Assembly: GCF_000418325.1 (NCBI RefSeq)
Contig: NC_021658.1
Span: forward strand, 11,174,001-11,238,000
Length of the DNA: 64,000 nucleotides
Reading direction: 5' to 3'
DNA from: Sorangium cellulosum So0157-2
Lineage (GTDB): Bacteria > Myxococcota_A > Polyangia > Polyangiales > Polyangiaceae
Below are positions 44,686 through 53,183 of this stretch, piece by piece. The position numbers and the translations under genes are program-made. Position 1 is the first letter of the stretch, and each line of letters opens with the position of its first letter. Below the pieces are notes generated by a model. That model did no database searches, was not told the origin of the DNA, and saw nothing but the letters and a program-made list of their open reading frames with translations.

Positions 44686-45827
44686 ACCGACGCCCGACCT
44701 CGAGCCGACCGCTCGACATCGCCTTCTTCGGATCGAGCCTCGTCTCCGCCTACTGGAACGGAGCGGCCACCTACTACCGCGGCATCATCCGCGCCCTCGC
44801 CGCGCGCGGGCACCGCGTCACCTTCTACGAGCCGGACGCGTACGACCGGCAGAAGCACCGCGACATCGACGATCCGCCGTGGGCCCGCGTCGTCGTCTAC
44901 TCCGGCACCGACGCCGACGAGCCGAGGCGGCTCGTCCAGCAGGCGCGGAGCGCCGACGTCGTGGTCAAGGCGAGCGGCGTCGGCGTCTTCGACGAGCTCC
45001 TCGAGGCCGAGGTCGCCGCGCTCGATCGGCCGGGGCTCACCACCGTCTTCTGGGACGTCGACGCCCCGGCCACGCTCGAGCGGGTCCGGGCCAGCGCGTC
45101 GGACCCGTTCCGCGCGCAGATCCCACGCTACGGCCTGGTCTTCACCTACGGCGGCGGCGACCCCGTGGTGCGCGGCTACGAGGCGCTCGGCGCCCGGCGC
45201 TGCGTGCCGATCTACAACGCGCTCGACGCCGAGACCCACTTCGAGGTCGCGCCGGATCCACGGTTCGACTGCGATTTCGCGCTCCTCGCCAACCGCCTCC
45301 CGGACCGGGAGCGGCGCGTGGAGGAGTTCTTCCTGCGGCCCGCGGCCGCGCTCCCCGAGCTCCGGTTCCTGCTCGGCGGCAATGGCTGGCAGGACAAGGC
45401 GATGCCCCCGAACGTCCGGTACGTCGGGCACGTCTACACCGCGGATCACAACGCCTTCAACGCGAGCGCCCGCGCGGTGCTGAACGTGGCCCGCGACAGC
45501 ATGGCGTCGGTCGGCTTCTCCCCGGCGACGCGGGTCTTCGAGGCCGCGGGCGCGGCCGCGTGCCTCGTCACCGACGCGTGGGAGGGGATCGAGCTCTTCC
45601 TCGAGCCCGAGCGCGAGGTGCTCGTCGCGAGGGACGGCGACGAGGTCGCGGCGATCCTCCGGGCGCTCACGCCCGAGCGGGCCCGCGCCATCGGCGAGGC
45701 GGCGAAGCAGCGCGTGCTCGCCGGGCACACCTACGCGGAGCGGGCGAAGCAGGTCGAGGCGCTGCTCGGCCGCCCCGACGGCGCCGCCGACGCCGCCGAC
45801 GCAACCCTCACCGCGATCGCGCCGTGA
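44682..45827 (+). CDS. CgeB-type glycosyltransferase 2
   Basis: This is a 381-residue protein. The N-terminus IAFFGSSLVSAYWNGAATYY followed by RGIIRALAARGHRVTFYEPD parallels the next gene (FVFLGLSITSSWGNGHATTY, RGLLKRLAQRGHRVLFLERD), showing a direct duplication. The C-terminus carries GFSPATRVFEAAGAAACLVT and EGIELFLEPEREVLVARDGD, the CgeB acceptor/donor region. It overlaps neighbours by 4 bp on both sides (ATGA and GTGA). Confidence 0.82.
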   Translation: MNRRPTSSRPLDIAFFGSSLVSAYWNGAATYYRGIIRALAARGHRVTFYEPDAYDRQKHRDIDDPPWARVVVYSGTDADEPRRLVQQARSADVVVKASGVGVFDELLEAEVAALDRPGLTTVFWDVDAPATLERVRASASDPFRAQIPRYGLVFTYGGGDPVVRGYEALGARRCVPIYNALDAETHFEVAPDPRFDCDFALLANRLPDRERRVEEFFLRPAAALPELRFLLGGNGWQDKAMPPNVRYVGHVYTADHNAFNASARAVLNVARDSMASVGFSPATRVFEAAGAAACLVTDAWEGIELFLEPEREVLVARDGDEVAAILRALTPERARAIGEAAKQRVLAGHTYAERAKQVEALLGRPDGAADAADATLTAIAP

Positions 45828-46933
45828 AGACCCTCTCCTTCGTTTTCCTGGGCCTGTCGATCACCTCGTCGTGGGGCAACGGCCACGCGACCACGTACCG
45901 CGGGCTCCTCAAGCGGCTCGCCCAGCGCGGGCACCGCGTGCTGTTCCTCGAGCGGGACCTCTGGTTCTACGCGGAGAACCGCGATCTGCCGGACCCGCCG
46001 TACGGCCGGACCGAGCTCTACCAGGGGCTCGACGACCTCCGCGCGCGCTTCGGGGACGCGGTGCGCGACGCGGACATGGTGGTCGTCGGGTCCTACGTGC
46101 CCGACGGGGTCGAGGTCGGCGCCTGGGTGACGGAGACGGCGCGCGGGAAGACCGCGTTTTACGACATCGACACGCCGGTCACGCTCAAGAAGCTCGAGCG
46201 CGGAGACACCGAGTACCTGTCGGCGGCGCTGATCCCGCGCTACGACCTCTACCTCTCGTTCACCGGCGGCCCCACGCTCGACCTGCTCGAGCGCCGCTAC
46301 GGGGCGAAGCGGGCGCGCCCGCTCTACTGCTCGGTGGATCCGGACGCGTATTTCCCGGAGCGCCGCTCGCCCCGCTGGGATCTCGGCTACCTCGGCACCT
46401 ACAGCCCCGATCGCCAGCCCACCTTGGATCGCCTCCTCGTCGAGCCGGCGCGCCGCTGGGCGCAGGGGCGCTTCGCGGTCGCGGGGCCGCAGTACCCGGC
46501 GGACATCGACTGGCCGTCGAACGTCGACCGGACGGATCACATCCCGCCCGGCGAGCACCGCGCCTTTTACGGCGCGCAGCGCTTCACGCTCAACGTCACC
46601 CGGCGGGACATGATCGAGGCGGGGTACTCGCCGAGCGTGCGCCTGTTCGAGGCGGCGGCCTGCGGCGTGCCGGTGATCAGCGACGACTGGCCGGGGCTCG
46701 ACGAGCTCTTCGAGCCGGGCAAGGAGATCCTCCTGGCCCGCTCCTCGGAGGAGGCGCTCCGCCTGCTCCGCGAGTTCCCCGAGCGGGAGCGGGTCGCGAT
46801 CGGGCAGCGGGCGCGCGAGCGCGTGCTCGCCCGGCACACCGCAGCGCACCGCGCCGAGGCGCTGGAGAGATACGCCCGGGAGCTGCTCCACGAGCAGGAC
46901 GAGCGGGAGCTCCCAGGGGACCGGGGTTCGTGA
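45824..46933 (+). CDS. CgeB-type glycosyltransferase 3
   Basis: This is a 369-residue protein starting at a GTG that overlaps the preceding stop. GYSPSVRLFEAAACGVPVIS and DELFEPGKEILLARSSEEAL are the CgeB-type C-terminal motif. It is the closest paralogue of the gene before it. A 138-bp gap follows before the sugar-nucleotide decarboxylase gene, which has its own ribosome-binding site, so a second promoter is possible there. Confidence 0.82.
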   Translation: MKTLSFVFLGLSITSSWGNGHATTYRGLLKRLAQRGHRVLFLERDLWFYAENRDLPDPPYGRTELYQGLDDLRARFGDAVRDADMVVVGSYVPDGVEVGAWVTETARGKTAFYDIDTPVTLKKLERGDTEYLSAALIPRYDLYLSFTGGPTLDLLERRYGAKRARPLYCSVDPDAYFPERRSPRWDLGYLGTYSPDRQPTLDRLLVEPARRWAQGRFAVAGPQYPADIDWPSNVDRTDHIPPGEHRAFYGAQRFTLNVTRRDMIEAGYSPSVRLFEAAACGVPVISDDWPGLDELFEPGKEILLARSSEEALRLLREFPERERVAIGQRARERVLARHTAAHRAEALERYARELLHEQDERELPGDRGS

Positions 46934-47071
46934 ACGTGTGGTGTCGGCTCGAAACAGCGTGCTGCAAATGAAGGATGACGAAGCGACCGTGGCGCGGAGG
47001 AACCCCATCGCGCCCACCCGCGCCGGGGCGGTCGTCCGGTCGTCGTCGCGTGGAGAGGAGGTCAGAGAGAC

Positions 47072-48082
47072 ATGAGCGCTGCGCTGCGCATCCTGGTGAC
47101 CGGAGGCGCCGGCTTCGTCGGCTCCCACCTGTGTGATCGGCTGATCCGCGACGGCCACGAGGTCATCGCGCTCGACGATTTCTCGACCGGCGCCCGGGGC
47201 AACGTCGCCCACCTCCTCCTCCATCGTCGCTTCCGGCTTGTGGAGCACGACGTCACCCAGCCGTACGATCTCCAGGTCGACCGCATCTACAACCTCGCCT
47301 CGCCGGCGAGCCCGCCGCATTACCAGCGCGATCCGGTGCGGACCACGCTGATCAACGTGGTCGGCGCGTTCCACGCGCTGAAGCTCGCCGAGGGCTGCGG
47401 GGCGCGGGTGTTCCAGGCGTCGACGAGCGAGGTCTACGGCGATCCCGAGGTCCACCCGCAGCCGGAGGGCTACCGGGGCTCGGTGAACCCGATCGGGATC
47501 CGCTCCTGTTACGACGAGGGGAAGCGCTGCGCCGAGTCGCTGGTGATGGACTTCCACCGTCGCCGCGGCGTCGAGGTCCGGATGGCGCGGATCTTCAACA
47601 CCTACGGTCCGCGGATGGCGCTCGACGACGGGCGCGTGGTGTCGAACTTCATCGTCCAGGCGCTAAAGGGCGAGGATCTGACGGTCTACGGCGCCGGCTC
47701 GCAGACGCGGAGCTTCTGCTACGTGGACGATCTCGTCGAGGGGATCGTGCGGCTGATGGAGCACCCCACCGAGACGGGCCCGGTGAACCTGGGCAATCCG
47801 GAGGAGTTCACGGTGCTGGAGCTCGCCGAGGAGGTGATTCGCCTGACCGGGAGCCGGAGCCGGATCGCGTTCCGCCCGCTGCCGCAGGACGATCCGCGGC
47901 AGCGGCAGCCGGTCATCGATCATGCGAAGCGGGTGCTCGGCTTCGAGCCGAAGGTGCCGCTGCGGGCGGGGCTGCGCCGGACGATCGAGGGTTTCCGGAG
48001 CGTGCTCGGGCTGGGCCGGCACGCCCCTGCGCTGGCGGCGTCGGAGGGCGACGCGGCGCTGCCTCAGGCCGCGAACGGCTGA
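47072..48082 (+). CDS. UDP-glucuronate decarboxylase (UDP-xylose synthase)
   Basis: This is a 336-residue protein. It has GGAGFVGSH, the family-specific [40 protein letters not shown], and catalytic Tyr147/Lys151 in [40 protein letters not shown] completes the pattern. It converts UDP-glucuronate to UDP-xylose, supplying a pentose donor for the glycosyltransferases upstream. AGGAGG precedes the start. Confidence 0.92.
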   Translation: MSAALRILVTGGAGFVGSHLCDRLIRDGHEVIALDDFSTGARGNVAHLLLHRRFRLVEHDVTQPYDLQVDRIYNLASPASPPHYQRDPVRTTLINVVGAFHALKLAEGCGARVFQASTSEVYGDPEVHPQPEGYRGSVNPIGIRSCYDEGKRCAESLVMDFHRRRGVEVRMARIFNTYGPRMALDDGRVVSNFIVQALKGEDLTVYGAGSQTRSFCYVDDLVEGIVRLMEHPTETGPVNLGNPEEFTVLELAEEVIRLTGSRSRIAFRPLPQDDPRQRQPVIDHAKRVLGFEPKVPLRAGLRRTIEGFRSVLGLGRHAPALAASEGDAALPQAANG

Positions 48083-48158
48083 GCGGCGCCGCGCGCGCCG
48101 GGCGTTCGTCGAGACGAGCCGTGAGCGGCCGAGCTGGCCGCGTGTGAGGAGAGATCGG

Positions 48159-49472
48159 ATGAAGCAGCCGCAGAAGCTGGCGAAGCCCGAGGGGAAGCTG
48201 GCCGTGCTCCTCCCGGGGCTCGGGGCGGTGTCGACGACGACGATCGCGGGCGTGATGCTCGCGCGGCGGGGCGTCGCCGCGCCGGTGGGGGCCTTGACGC
48301 AGCTCGGGACGATCCGGCTGGGGAAGCGGACGGACAACCGCTCTCCGAGGATCAAGGACTTCGTCCCGCTGGCGTCGCTCGATGATCTGGAGTTCGGCGG
48401 CTGGGACATCTTCCCCGACAACGCGCACGAGGCGGCGGTGGAGGCGAAGGTGCTCGAGGCGGCGCACCTCGATGCCGTCCGCGAGGAGCTCGCGGCCGTC
48501 ACGCCGATGAAGGCGGTGTTCTACCCGGACTACGTGCGCCGGCTGCACGGCCCGCACGTGAAGACCGGCCGCAGCAAGGCCGACATGGTGGAGCAGGTGC
48601 GGGACGACATCCGCGGCTTCGTGCGCTCGCGCGGGGCGAGCCGGGCCGTGGCCGTGTGGTGCGGCTCGACGGAGATCTTCATCGCGCCGTCGGAGGTGCA
48701 CCGGTCGGCGGCCGCGTTCGAGGCGGGGCTGCTCTCGAACCACCCGGCCATCTCGAACTCGCAGATCTACGCCTGGGCGTGCATCAAGGAGGGTGTCCCG
48801 TTCGCCAACGGGGCGCCGAACCTGACCGTGGATTTCCCCGCCGCGTGGGAGCTCGCGCGCAGCCACGGCGTGCCGATCGCGGGCAAGGACTTCAAGACGG
48901 GGCAGACCCTGATGAAGACCGTGATCGCGCCGGCGCTCAAGGCGCGGATGCTCGGCATCTCGGGGTGGTTCTCGACGAACATCCTCGGCAACCGCGACGG
49001 CGTGGTGCTGGACGACCCGGACTCGTTCAAGACGAAGGAGGCGTCGAAGCTCAGCGTGCTCGAGCAGATCCTCCAGCCGGAGCTCTACAGGGAGCTGTAC
49101 TCGAAGCTCTACCACAAGGTGCGGATCGAGCATTATCCGCCGCGCGGGGACGCGAAGGAGGGGTGGGACAACATCGACCTGTTCGGGTGGCTCGGCTATC
49201 CGATGCAGATGAAGGTGAACTTCCTCTGCCGTGACTCGATCCTCGCGGCGCCGATCGTGCTCGATCTGGCGCTGCTCCTCGACCTCGCGGCGAGGGCGGG
49301 GTTCAGCGGGACGCAGGAGTGGCTGAGCTTCTACTTCAAGAGCCCGATGACGGCGCCGGAGCTCTACCCGGAGCACGACCTGTTCATCCAGTCGATGAAG
49401 CTCAAGAACACGCTGCGCTGGATGATGGGGGAAGAGCTGATCACGCACCTCGGGAACGAGTATTACGACTGA
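48159..49472 (+). CDS. ino1: Inositol-3-phosphate synthase
   Basis: This is a 437-residue protein; AGGAGA lies before the ATG. NAD-binding start VLLPGLGAVSTTTIAGVMLA; family-specific regions PLASLDDLEFGGWDIFPDNA, then YAWACIKEGVPFANGAPNLT, then PIAGKDFKTGQTLMKTVIAP and STNILGNRDGVVLDDPDSFK. It isomerises glucose 6-phosphate to myo-inositol 1-phosphate. At the end of the glycan operon it may supply inositol for a phosphoinositol-linked glycan or lipid. PssA lies about 11 kb upstream but is on the other strand. Confidence 0.92.
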   Translation: MKQPQKLAKPEGKLAVLLPGLGAVSTTTIAGVMLARRGVAAPVGALTQLGTIRLGKRTDNRSPRIKDFVPLASLDDLEFGGWDIFPDNAHEAAVEAKVLEAAHLDAVREELAAVTPMKAVFYPDYVRRLHGPHVKTGRSKADMVEQVRDDIRGFVRSRGASRAVAVWCGSTEIFIAPSEVHRSAAAFEAGLLSNHPAISNSQIYAWACIKEGVPFANGAPNLTVDFPAAWELARSHGVPIAGKDFKTGQTLMKTVIAPALKARMLGISGWFSTNILGNRDGVVLDDPDSFKTKEASKLSVLEQILQPELYRELYSKLYHKVRIEHYPPRGDAKEGWDNIDLFGWLGYPMQMKVNFLCRDSILAAPIVLDLALLLDLAARAGFSGTQEWLSFYFKSPMTAPELYPEHDLFIQSMKLKNTLRWMMGEELITHLGNEYYD

Positions 49473-49498
49473 GGCGGCGATGCTGCGATGCCGAGCTC

Positions 49499-50110
49499 TC
49501 AGCGCGCGGGCGCCGGCTCGCGAGGCTTCGAGAGCTGATGATTGAGGTGACTGCGCACCGTGGGCCATTCCGGGGCGATGATGCTGTATACGCACGTGTC
49601 GCGCAGCGTGCCGTCGGACGCGCGACGATGGCTGCGCAAGACGCCGTCGAGCTTCGCGCCCAGGCGCTCGATGGCGCGCCGGCTCTGGTGGTTGAAGAAA
49701 TGCGTTCGGAACTCCACCGCGATGCACTCCAGCGCCTCGAACGCGTGTTGCAACAGCAGCAGCTTGCATTCGGTGTTGATCGCGGTGCGCTGCACGCTCT
49801 TGCGGTACCACGTCGAGCCGATCTCCACGCGCCGATTGGCCGCGTCGATGTCCATGTACGTGGTCATGCCGATCGCGCGTCCGCTGCGCGCGTCGATCAC
49901 GACGAAGGGCAGCATCGAGCCCGAGCGCTGAAGGGACAACCGACGCTCGATCTCGTCGCGCACGCCTTCGGGGCGCGGGATGTAGGTGTACCAGAGATCC
50001 CACAGCTCGCCGTCGCGCACCGCGTCGACGAGATCATCCTGGTAAGCGTGGGTCAGCGGCTCGAGCGCGGCATGGCGCCCGCGCAAGGTGACGGGTTCCG
50101 GCCAGGGCAT
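49499..50110 (-). CDS. GNAT-family N-acetyltransferase (RimJ/RimL-like)
   Basis: This is a 203-residue protein. VTLRGRHAALEPLTHAYQDD is followed by the acetyl-CoA region GRAIGMTTYMDIDAANRRVE and IGSTWYRKSVQRTAINTECK, the typical RimJ/RimL-type core, then LGAKLDGVLRSHRRASDGTL. The acceptor may be a protein N-terminus or a small amine. The gene converges with the glycan operon and is a stand-alone unit. Confidence 0.88.
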   Translation of the reverse strand: MPWPEPVTLRGRHAALEPLTHAYQDDLVDAVRDGELWDLWYTYIPRPEGVRDEIERRLSLQRSGSMLPFVVIDARSGRAIGMTTYMDIDAANRRVEIGSTWYRKSVQRTAINTECKLLLLQHAFEALECIAVEFRTHFFNHQSRRAIERLGAKLDGVLRSHRRASDGTLRDTCVYSIIAPEWPTVRSHLNHQLSKPREPAPAR

Positions 50111-50255
50111 GCGAATTCCTTATTGGGTGGGGAAACTACATTTCACGCAATGGGGTTGCTTGTCAATCGGTTCCGGCCGAGGCTCGGCCGCGCGCGCTTG
50201 CGGCGTGGCGCAACACGGGCCCGGCCGGCCGCCTCCGGCAGCTTCGCGGTCCGCC

Positions 50256-50900
50256 TCAACGGGGCTTCTCGGGGGGCCGGATCGCCTTCGGCTCTTTGCG
50301 TCGTTCCGGCACGATGGTCTCCCCGCGCGCCAGCATCGCCACCAGATCGGCGATCTTCTTTGCGCGGCCGGCGGGCGTCTTCATGTTGCTCATGCGGAAC
50401 GCCAGCGCGAACAGGTTCTGACGCCCCAGCGTCTGGAGCGCCTCGCGCGCCCGCGGGTTCGCCTCGATCGCGGCGCGAAGGTCGTCCGGCAGGGTGGCCG
50501 CGGTCGCGCTGCGCATCGGCGCGTACGCCGCATCCCAGCGGCCGTCGGCCTTGGCCGCGTCCACCTGCCGCTGCCCGTGGGGCGTCATGCGCCCCGCGGC
50601 GGTCAAGCGGGCGATGTGGTCGCGGTTGATCTGACTCCAGACGCTCCTCGACTTGCGCGGCGTGTACCGCTGCAAGAACGAGCTTTCATCCAGGGATTTT
50701 CGGATGCCGTCGATCCATCCCCAGCAGAGCGCCACGTCGAGCGCTTGCGCCTGGGTCACCGTCGGCACGCCGGAGCCCTTCTTGTAGATCCTCAGCCACA
50801 GCTCCGTCTCCTGCGCGTGGTTCGCGGCCATCCACGCCTCGAGCTCGGCTTCGGTGGGGAAGCTCTTGATCTTCTTCTTATCGGGGGTGATCGATGCCAT
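50256..50900 (-). CDS. YdeI/OmpD-associated family protein
   Basis: This is a 214-residue protein. KSFPTEAELEAWMAANHAQE and LWLRIYKKGSGVPTVTQAQA, then DVALCWGWIDGIRKSLDESS and FLQRYTPRKSRSVWSQINRD are the family's conserved N-terminal region. The C-terminus (MKTPAGRAKKIADLVAMLAR) is the usual helical tail. Members are linked to resistance to cationic peptides in enterobacteria. The role here is unknown. Confidence 0.88.
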   Translation of the reverse strand: MASITPDKKKIKSFPTEAELEAWMAANHAQETELWLRIYKKGSGVPTVTQAQALDVALCWGWIDGIRKSLDESSFLQRYTPRKSRSVWSQINRDHIARLTAAGRMTPHGQRQVDAAKADGRWDAAYAPMRSATAATLPDDLRAAIEANPRAREALQTLGRQNLFALAFRMSNMKTPAGRAKKIADLVAMLARGETIVPERRKEPKAIRPPEKPR

Positions 50901-50926
50901 GCAGTCTGCCTCGCAGCGTGTTCATC

Positions 50927-51217
50927 TTACGGCGAACCTGCAGAGGCCGATAGCGCCGCGCAGCGGCCAGGACGACGGCGGCGAGGACGACGCTCCCGGC
51001 GCTCGTGGCGCTGGAGGCCGCCTTTAGCCTCGAGGCCGCGCTGCGTCAACGCAGCCCGGCGGCGAGCTCCGCGGGTCATCCAGCGGCCGGCCCCACCGCC
51101 GCGCATCCGCTGCGCGTCGTCGTCGAGCGGAGCGAGCCCGGGCCGTCGTTCGTTGCGGGCCTGGGCGATCCCGCCGAGGAGCGCGCTGGCCGTCCGATCG
51201 TCCTGTTGATTCTTCAC
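50927..51217 (-). CDS. Small hypothetical protein (doubtful, possibly frameshifted)
   Basis: This is a 96-residue open frame from a GTG with GAGGCGAGA upstream. The first 45 residues look coding (DDRTASALLGGIAQARNERR, then PGLAPLDDDAQRMRG). The end becomes Arg-rich. In another frame the same strand reads SAGSVVLAAVVLAAARRYRP, a membrane helix, so the real protein may be a one-helix membrane protein broken by an indel. Apart from this open frame the 343-bp gap 50901-51243 holds only the divergent promoters. Confidence 0.35.
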   Translation of the reverse strand: MKNQQDDRTASALLGGIAQARNERRPGLAPLDDDAQRMRGGGAGRWMTRGARRRAALTQRGLEAKGGLQRHERRERRPRRRRPGRCAALSASAGSP

Positions 51218-51243
51218 TCTCGCCTCGGTAACAGACGAGGAGC

Positions 51244-52242
51244 ATGAGGGAACGATCCGCGCGATGGCTGTGGGCGGCGTTGTGCCTGCCGGGCGTCGGC
51301 TGCACGACGGTCGTCGGGCTGGACAAGCCCTATCATCCGATAGAGGACCAGGGCGGCGGTGGCGGCGGTGGCGTGGAGACTGGCCGCCGCTGCGCCGGGC
51401 TGCCTGCGACGTGCGGGCCCAAGGAAGACGAGAGCTGCTGCGCGAGCGAGCTGGTCGTGGGGGGTACGTTCAACCGGAGCAACGACCCGGCCTTCTCGGC
51501 CACGGTGAGCGACTTCCAGCTGGACCGGTTCGAGGTCACGCTGGGGCGGTTCCGGGCGTTCGTGGACGCGTATCCCGGGAGCCGGCCGGCGCCGGGCGCC
51601 GGCGAGCACCCGCTCGTCGCGGGGAGCGGGTGGGATGCGGAGTGGGAAGATCGGCTGCCGCCGGACCGCGCGGAGCTCCTGAAAGGGCTGTTCTGCGATT
51701 CGGAGGAGACGGCGTGGGCGTGGACGGATGAGCCCGGCGCCAACGAGCGCCTGCCGATGAACTGCGTGAGCTGGTACATGGCGTTTGCGTTCTGCGCGTG
51801 GGACGGCGGCCGGCTGCCGACCGAGGCGGAGCTGGGGTACGCGGCGGCCGGCGGCGCCGAGCAGCGTCCGTATCCGTGGTCCACCTCGACGGACGATGAG
51901 ACGCTCGATCGGGACCACGCGGTGTATGCATGCAATGGCAGCGACGCGGCGGGGTGCGTGATCGAGGACCTCCTGCCGGTCGGGTCCAAGTCACCGCAGG
52001 GAGACGGGCTGTTCAAGCAAGCGGATCTGGCGGGGGGCATGTGGGAGTGGACGCTGGATTATCACGGAGATTACCCGCCCGAGTGCGTGGACTGCGCCGT
52101 CACGACGGGCGGCACGGAGCGGGCGATGCGCGGCGGCGGCTGGCGCAGCGCCGCGGAGGCGCTGCACCTCGCCACCCGCGACCACCGCACCCCGACGACC
52201 CGCGCGGCCGGCATCGGGGCCCGGTGCGCGCGCGAGCCGTGA
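51244..52242 (+). CDS. SUMF1-fold (formylglycine-generating-enzyme-like) lipoprotein, non-FGE
   Basis: This is a 332-residue protein. The signal ends LPGVGC (lipid Cys20), followed by a Gly-rich linker and disulfide-like Cys. The SUMF1 fold is seen in FQLDRFEVTLGRFRAFVDAY, NCVSWYMAFAFCAWDGGRLP followed by TEAELGYAAAGG, LAGGMWEWTLDYHG and RAMRGGGWRSAAEALHLATR, with GIGARCAREP at the end. The two Cys used by true formylglycine-generating enzymes, expected after GGGW, are absent, so it is more likely a binding or structural member, as many myxobacterial paralogues are. Confidence 0.85.
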   Translation: MRERSARWLWAALCLPGVGCTTVVGLDKPYHPIEDQGGGGGGGVETGRRCAGLPATCGPKEDESCCASELVVGGTFNRSNDPAFSATVSDFQLDRFEVTLGRFRAFVDAYPGSRPAPGAGEHPLVAGSGWDAEWEDRLPPDRAELLKGLFCDSEETAWAWTDEPGANERLPMNCVSWYMAFAFCAWDGGRLPTEAELGYAAAGGAEQRPYPWSTSTDDETLDRDHAVYACNGSDAAGCVIEDLLPVGSKSPQGDGLFKQADLAGGMWEWTLDYHGDYPPECVDCAVTTGGTERAMRGGGWRSAAEALHLATRDHRTPTTRAAGIGARCAREP

Positions 52243-52336
52243 GCGAGGCCCGCCTCGCCCGTGGTGGATCCTGGCAGGCCTCCGACGGAGGCGGCGCGGC
52301 GCGCCCTGGCGCGACGCGCGCGCCCCGTCGGCGGCT

Positions 52337-53023
52337 CTACCGCTTCGCGAAGCGGAAGCGGGCCCGCACCGTGGCTGTCACCTCGATCTCTCCGGGCTCG
52401 ATCGGGAACGTGGTCGAACGCGGGCCGATGCGACTGGCCGCCATCTGCCAGGCGCGCCCGCCGTCGTCCTCGCCCGCGCTCGACACGGATCGCCACCCGA
52501 CGAGCTTGATCTTGGCCGCCTCGGCGATCGCGCCGGCGTTGCGCTCGGCGTCCACGATCGAGGCCTTGAGCGCCGCTCGGTAGGCCTCCTGCGGCGCGCT
52601 CAGGAAAAAGCGGATCCCGCTGGTCTGGTTGGCGCCCGCGGACAGCGCCGCTTCGAGGATCCTCGAGCTCTCGACGCGGAGCACGTCGAGCGGCGCCCCC
52701 TCGAGGATCACCGAGACCGTGCTCGTCGCTTCGTATCCGATGATCCGCGGCGGAGCGAGGCGGTCCCGCTCCGTTTCGCCCTCCGGGATCGGGCTCACCG
52801 AGACACCCACGTTCCTGACCTGGAGCGACGGAATCTGGAGCCCCTCCAGCGCGCTCACGATCGCTCGTGTCCTGGCCGCGGCCTCCTCGCGCGCGGCCTC
52901 CAGGCTCTCGCCGCGGATCTCCACGGACACGTTCGTGCGGAGCGAGTCGGGCGGAAGCGACACGGTGCCGGACCCCTCGACCTCCACGACCTGCAGATCC
53001 GTAGACTTTACCATGCTGTTCAT
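52337..53023 (-). CDS. SIMPL (DUF541) domain protein
   Basis: This is a 228-residue protein with GGAGG seven bases before the ATG. The SIMPL pattern reads VEVEGSGTVSLPPDSLRTNV, then ARTRAIVSALEGLQIPSLQV continuing RNVGVSVSPI, then IIGYEATSTVSVIL, then ANQTSGIRFFLSAPQEAYRA and IVDAERNAGAIAEAAKIKLV. Unlike most family members it has no signal peptide, so it may be cytoplasmic or use a non-classical route. The family's function is not settled; some members are linked to oxidative-stress protection. Confidence 0.85.
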   Translation of the reverse strand: MNSMVKSTDLQVVEVEGSGTVSLPPDSLRTNVSVEIRGESLEAAREEAAARTRAIVSALEGLQIPSLQVRNVGVSVSPIPEGETERDRLAPPRIIGYEATSTVSVILEGAPLDVLRVESSRILEAALSAGANQTSGIRFFLSAPQEAYRAALKASIVDAERNAGAIAEAAKIKLVGWRSVSSAGEDDGGRAWQMAASRIGPRSTTFPIEPGEIEVTATVRARFRFAKR

Positions 53024-53183
53024 CCCGCCCCCTCCGTGAGGAGAACCTAAGGCCGGGAGGCGCGCTCAGGGAGGCTCGACGCGCCGCCGCGGCGACGAGG
53101 CAGGCGGGACAAAGGGACACGCGTGGAATCCGGGACGAGGGCGCGGCGCGCGGGTGCGCGCACTCCGGCGTCGCCCGATGACG

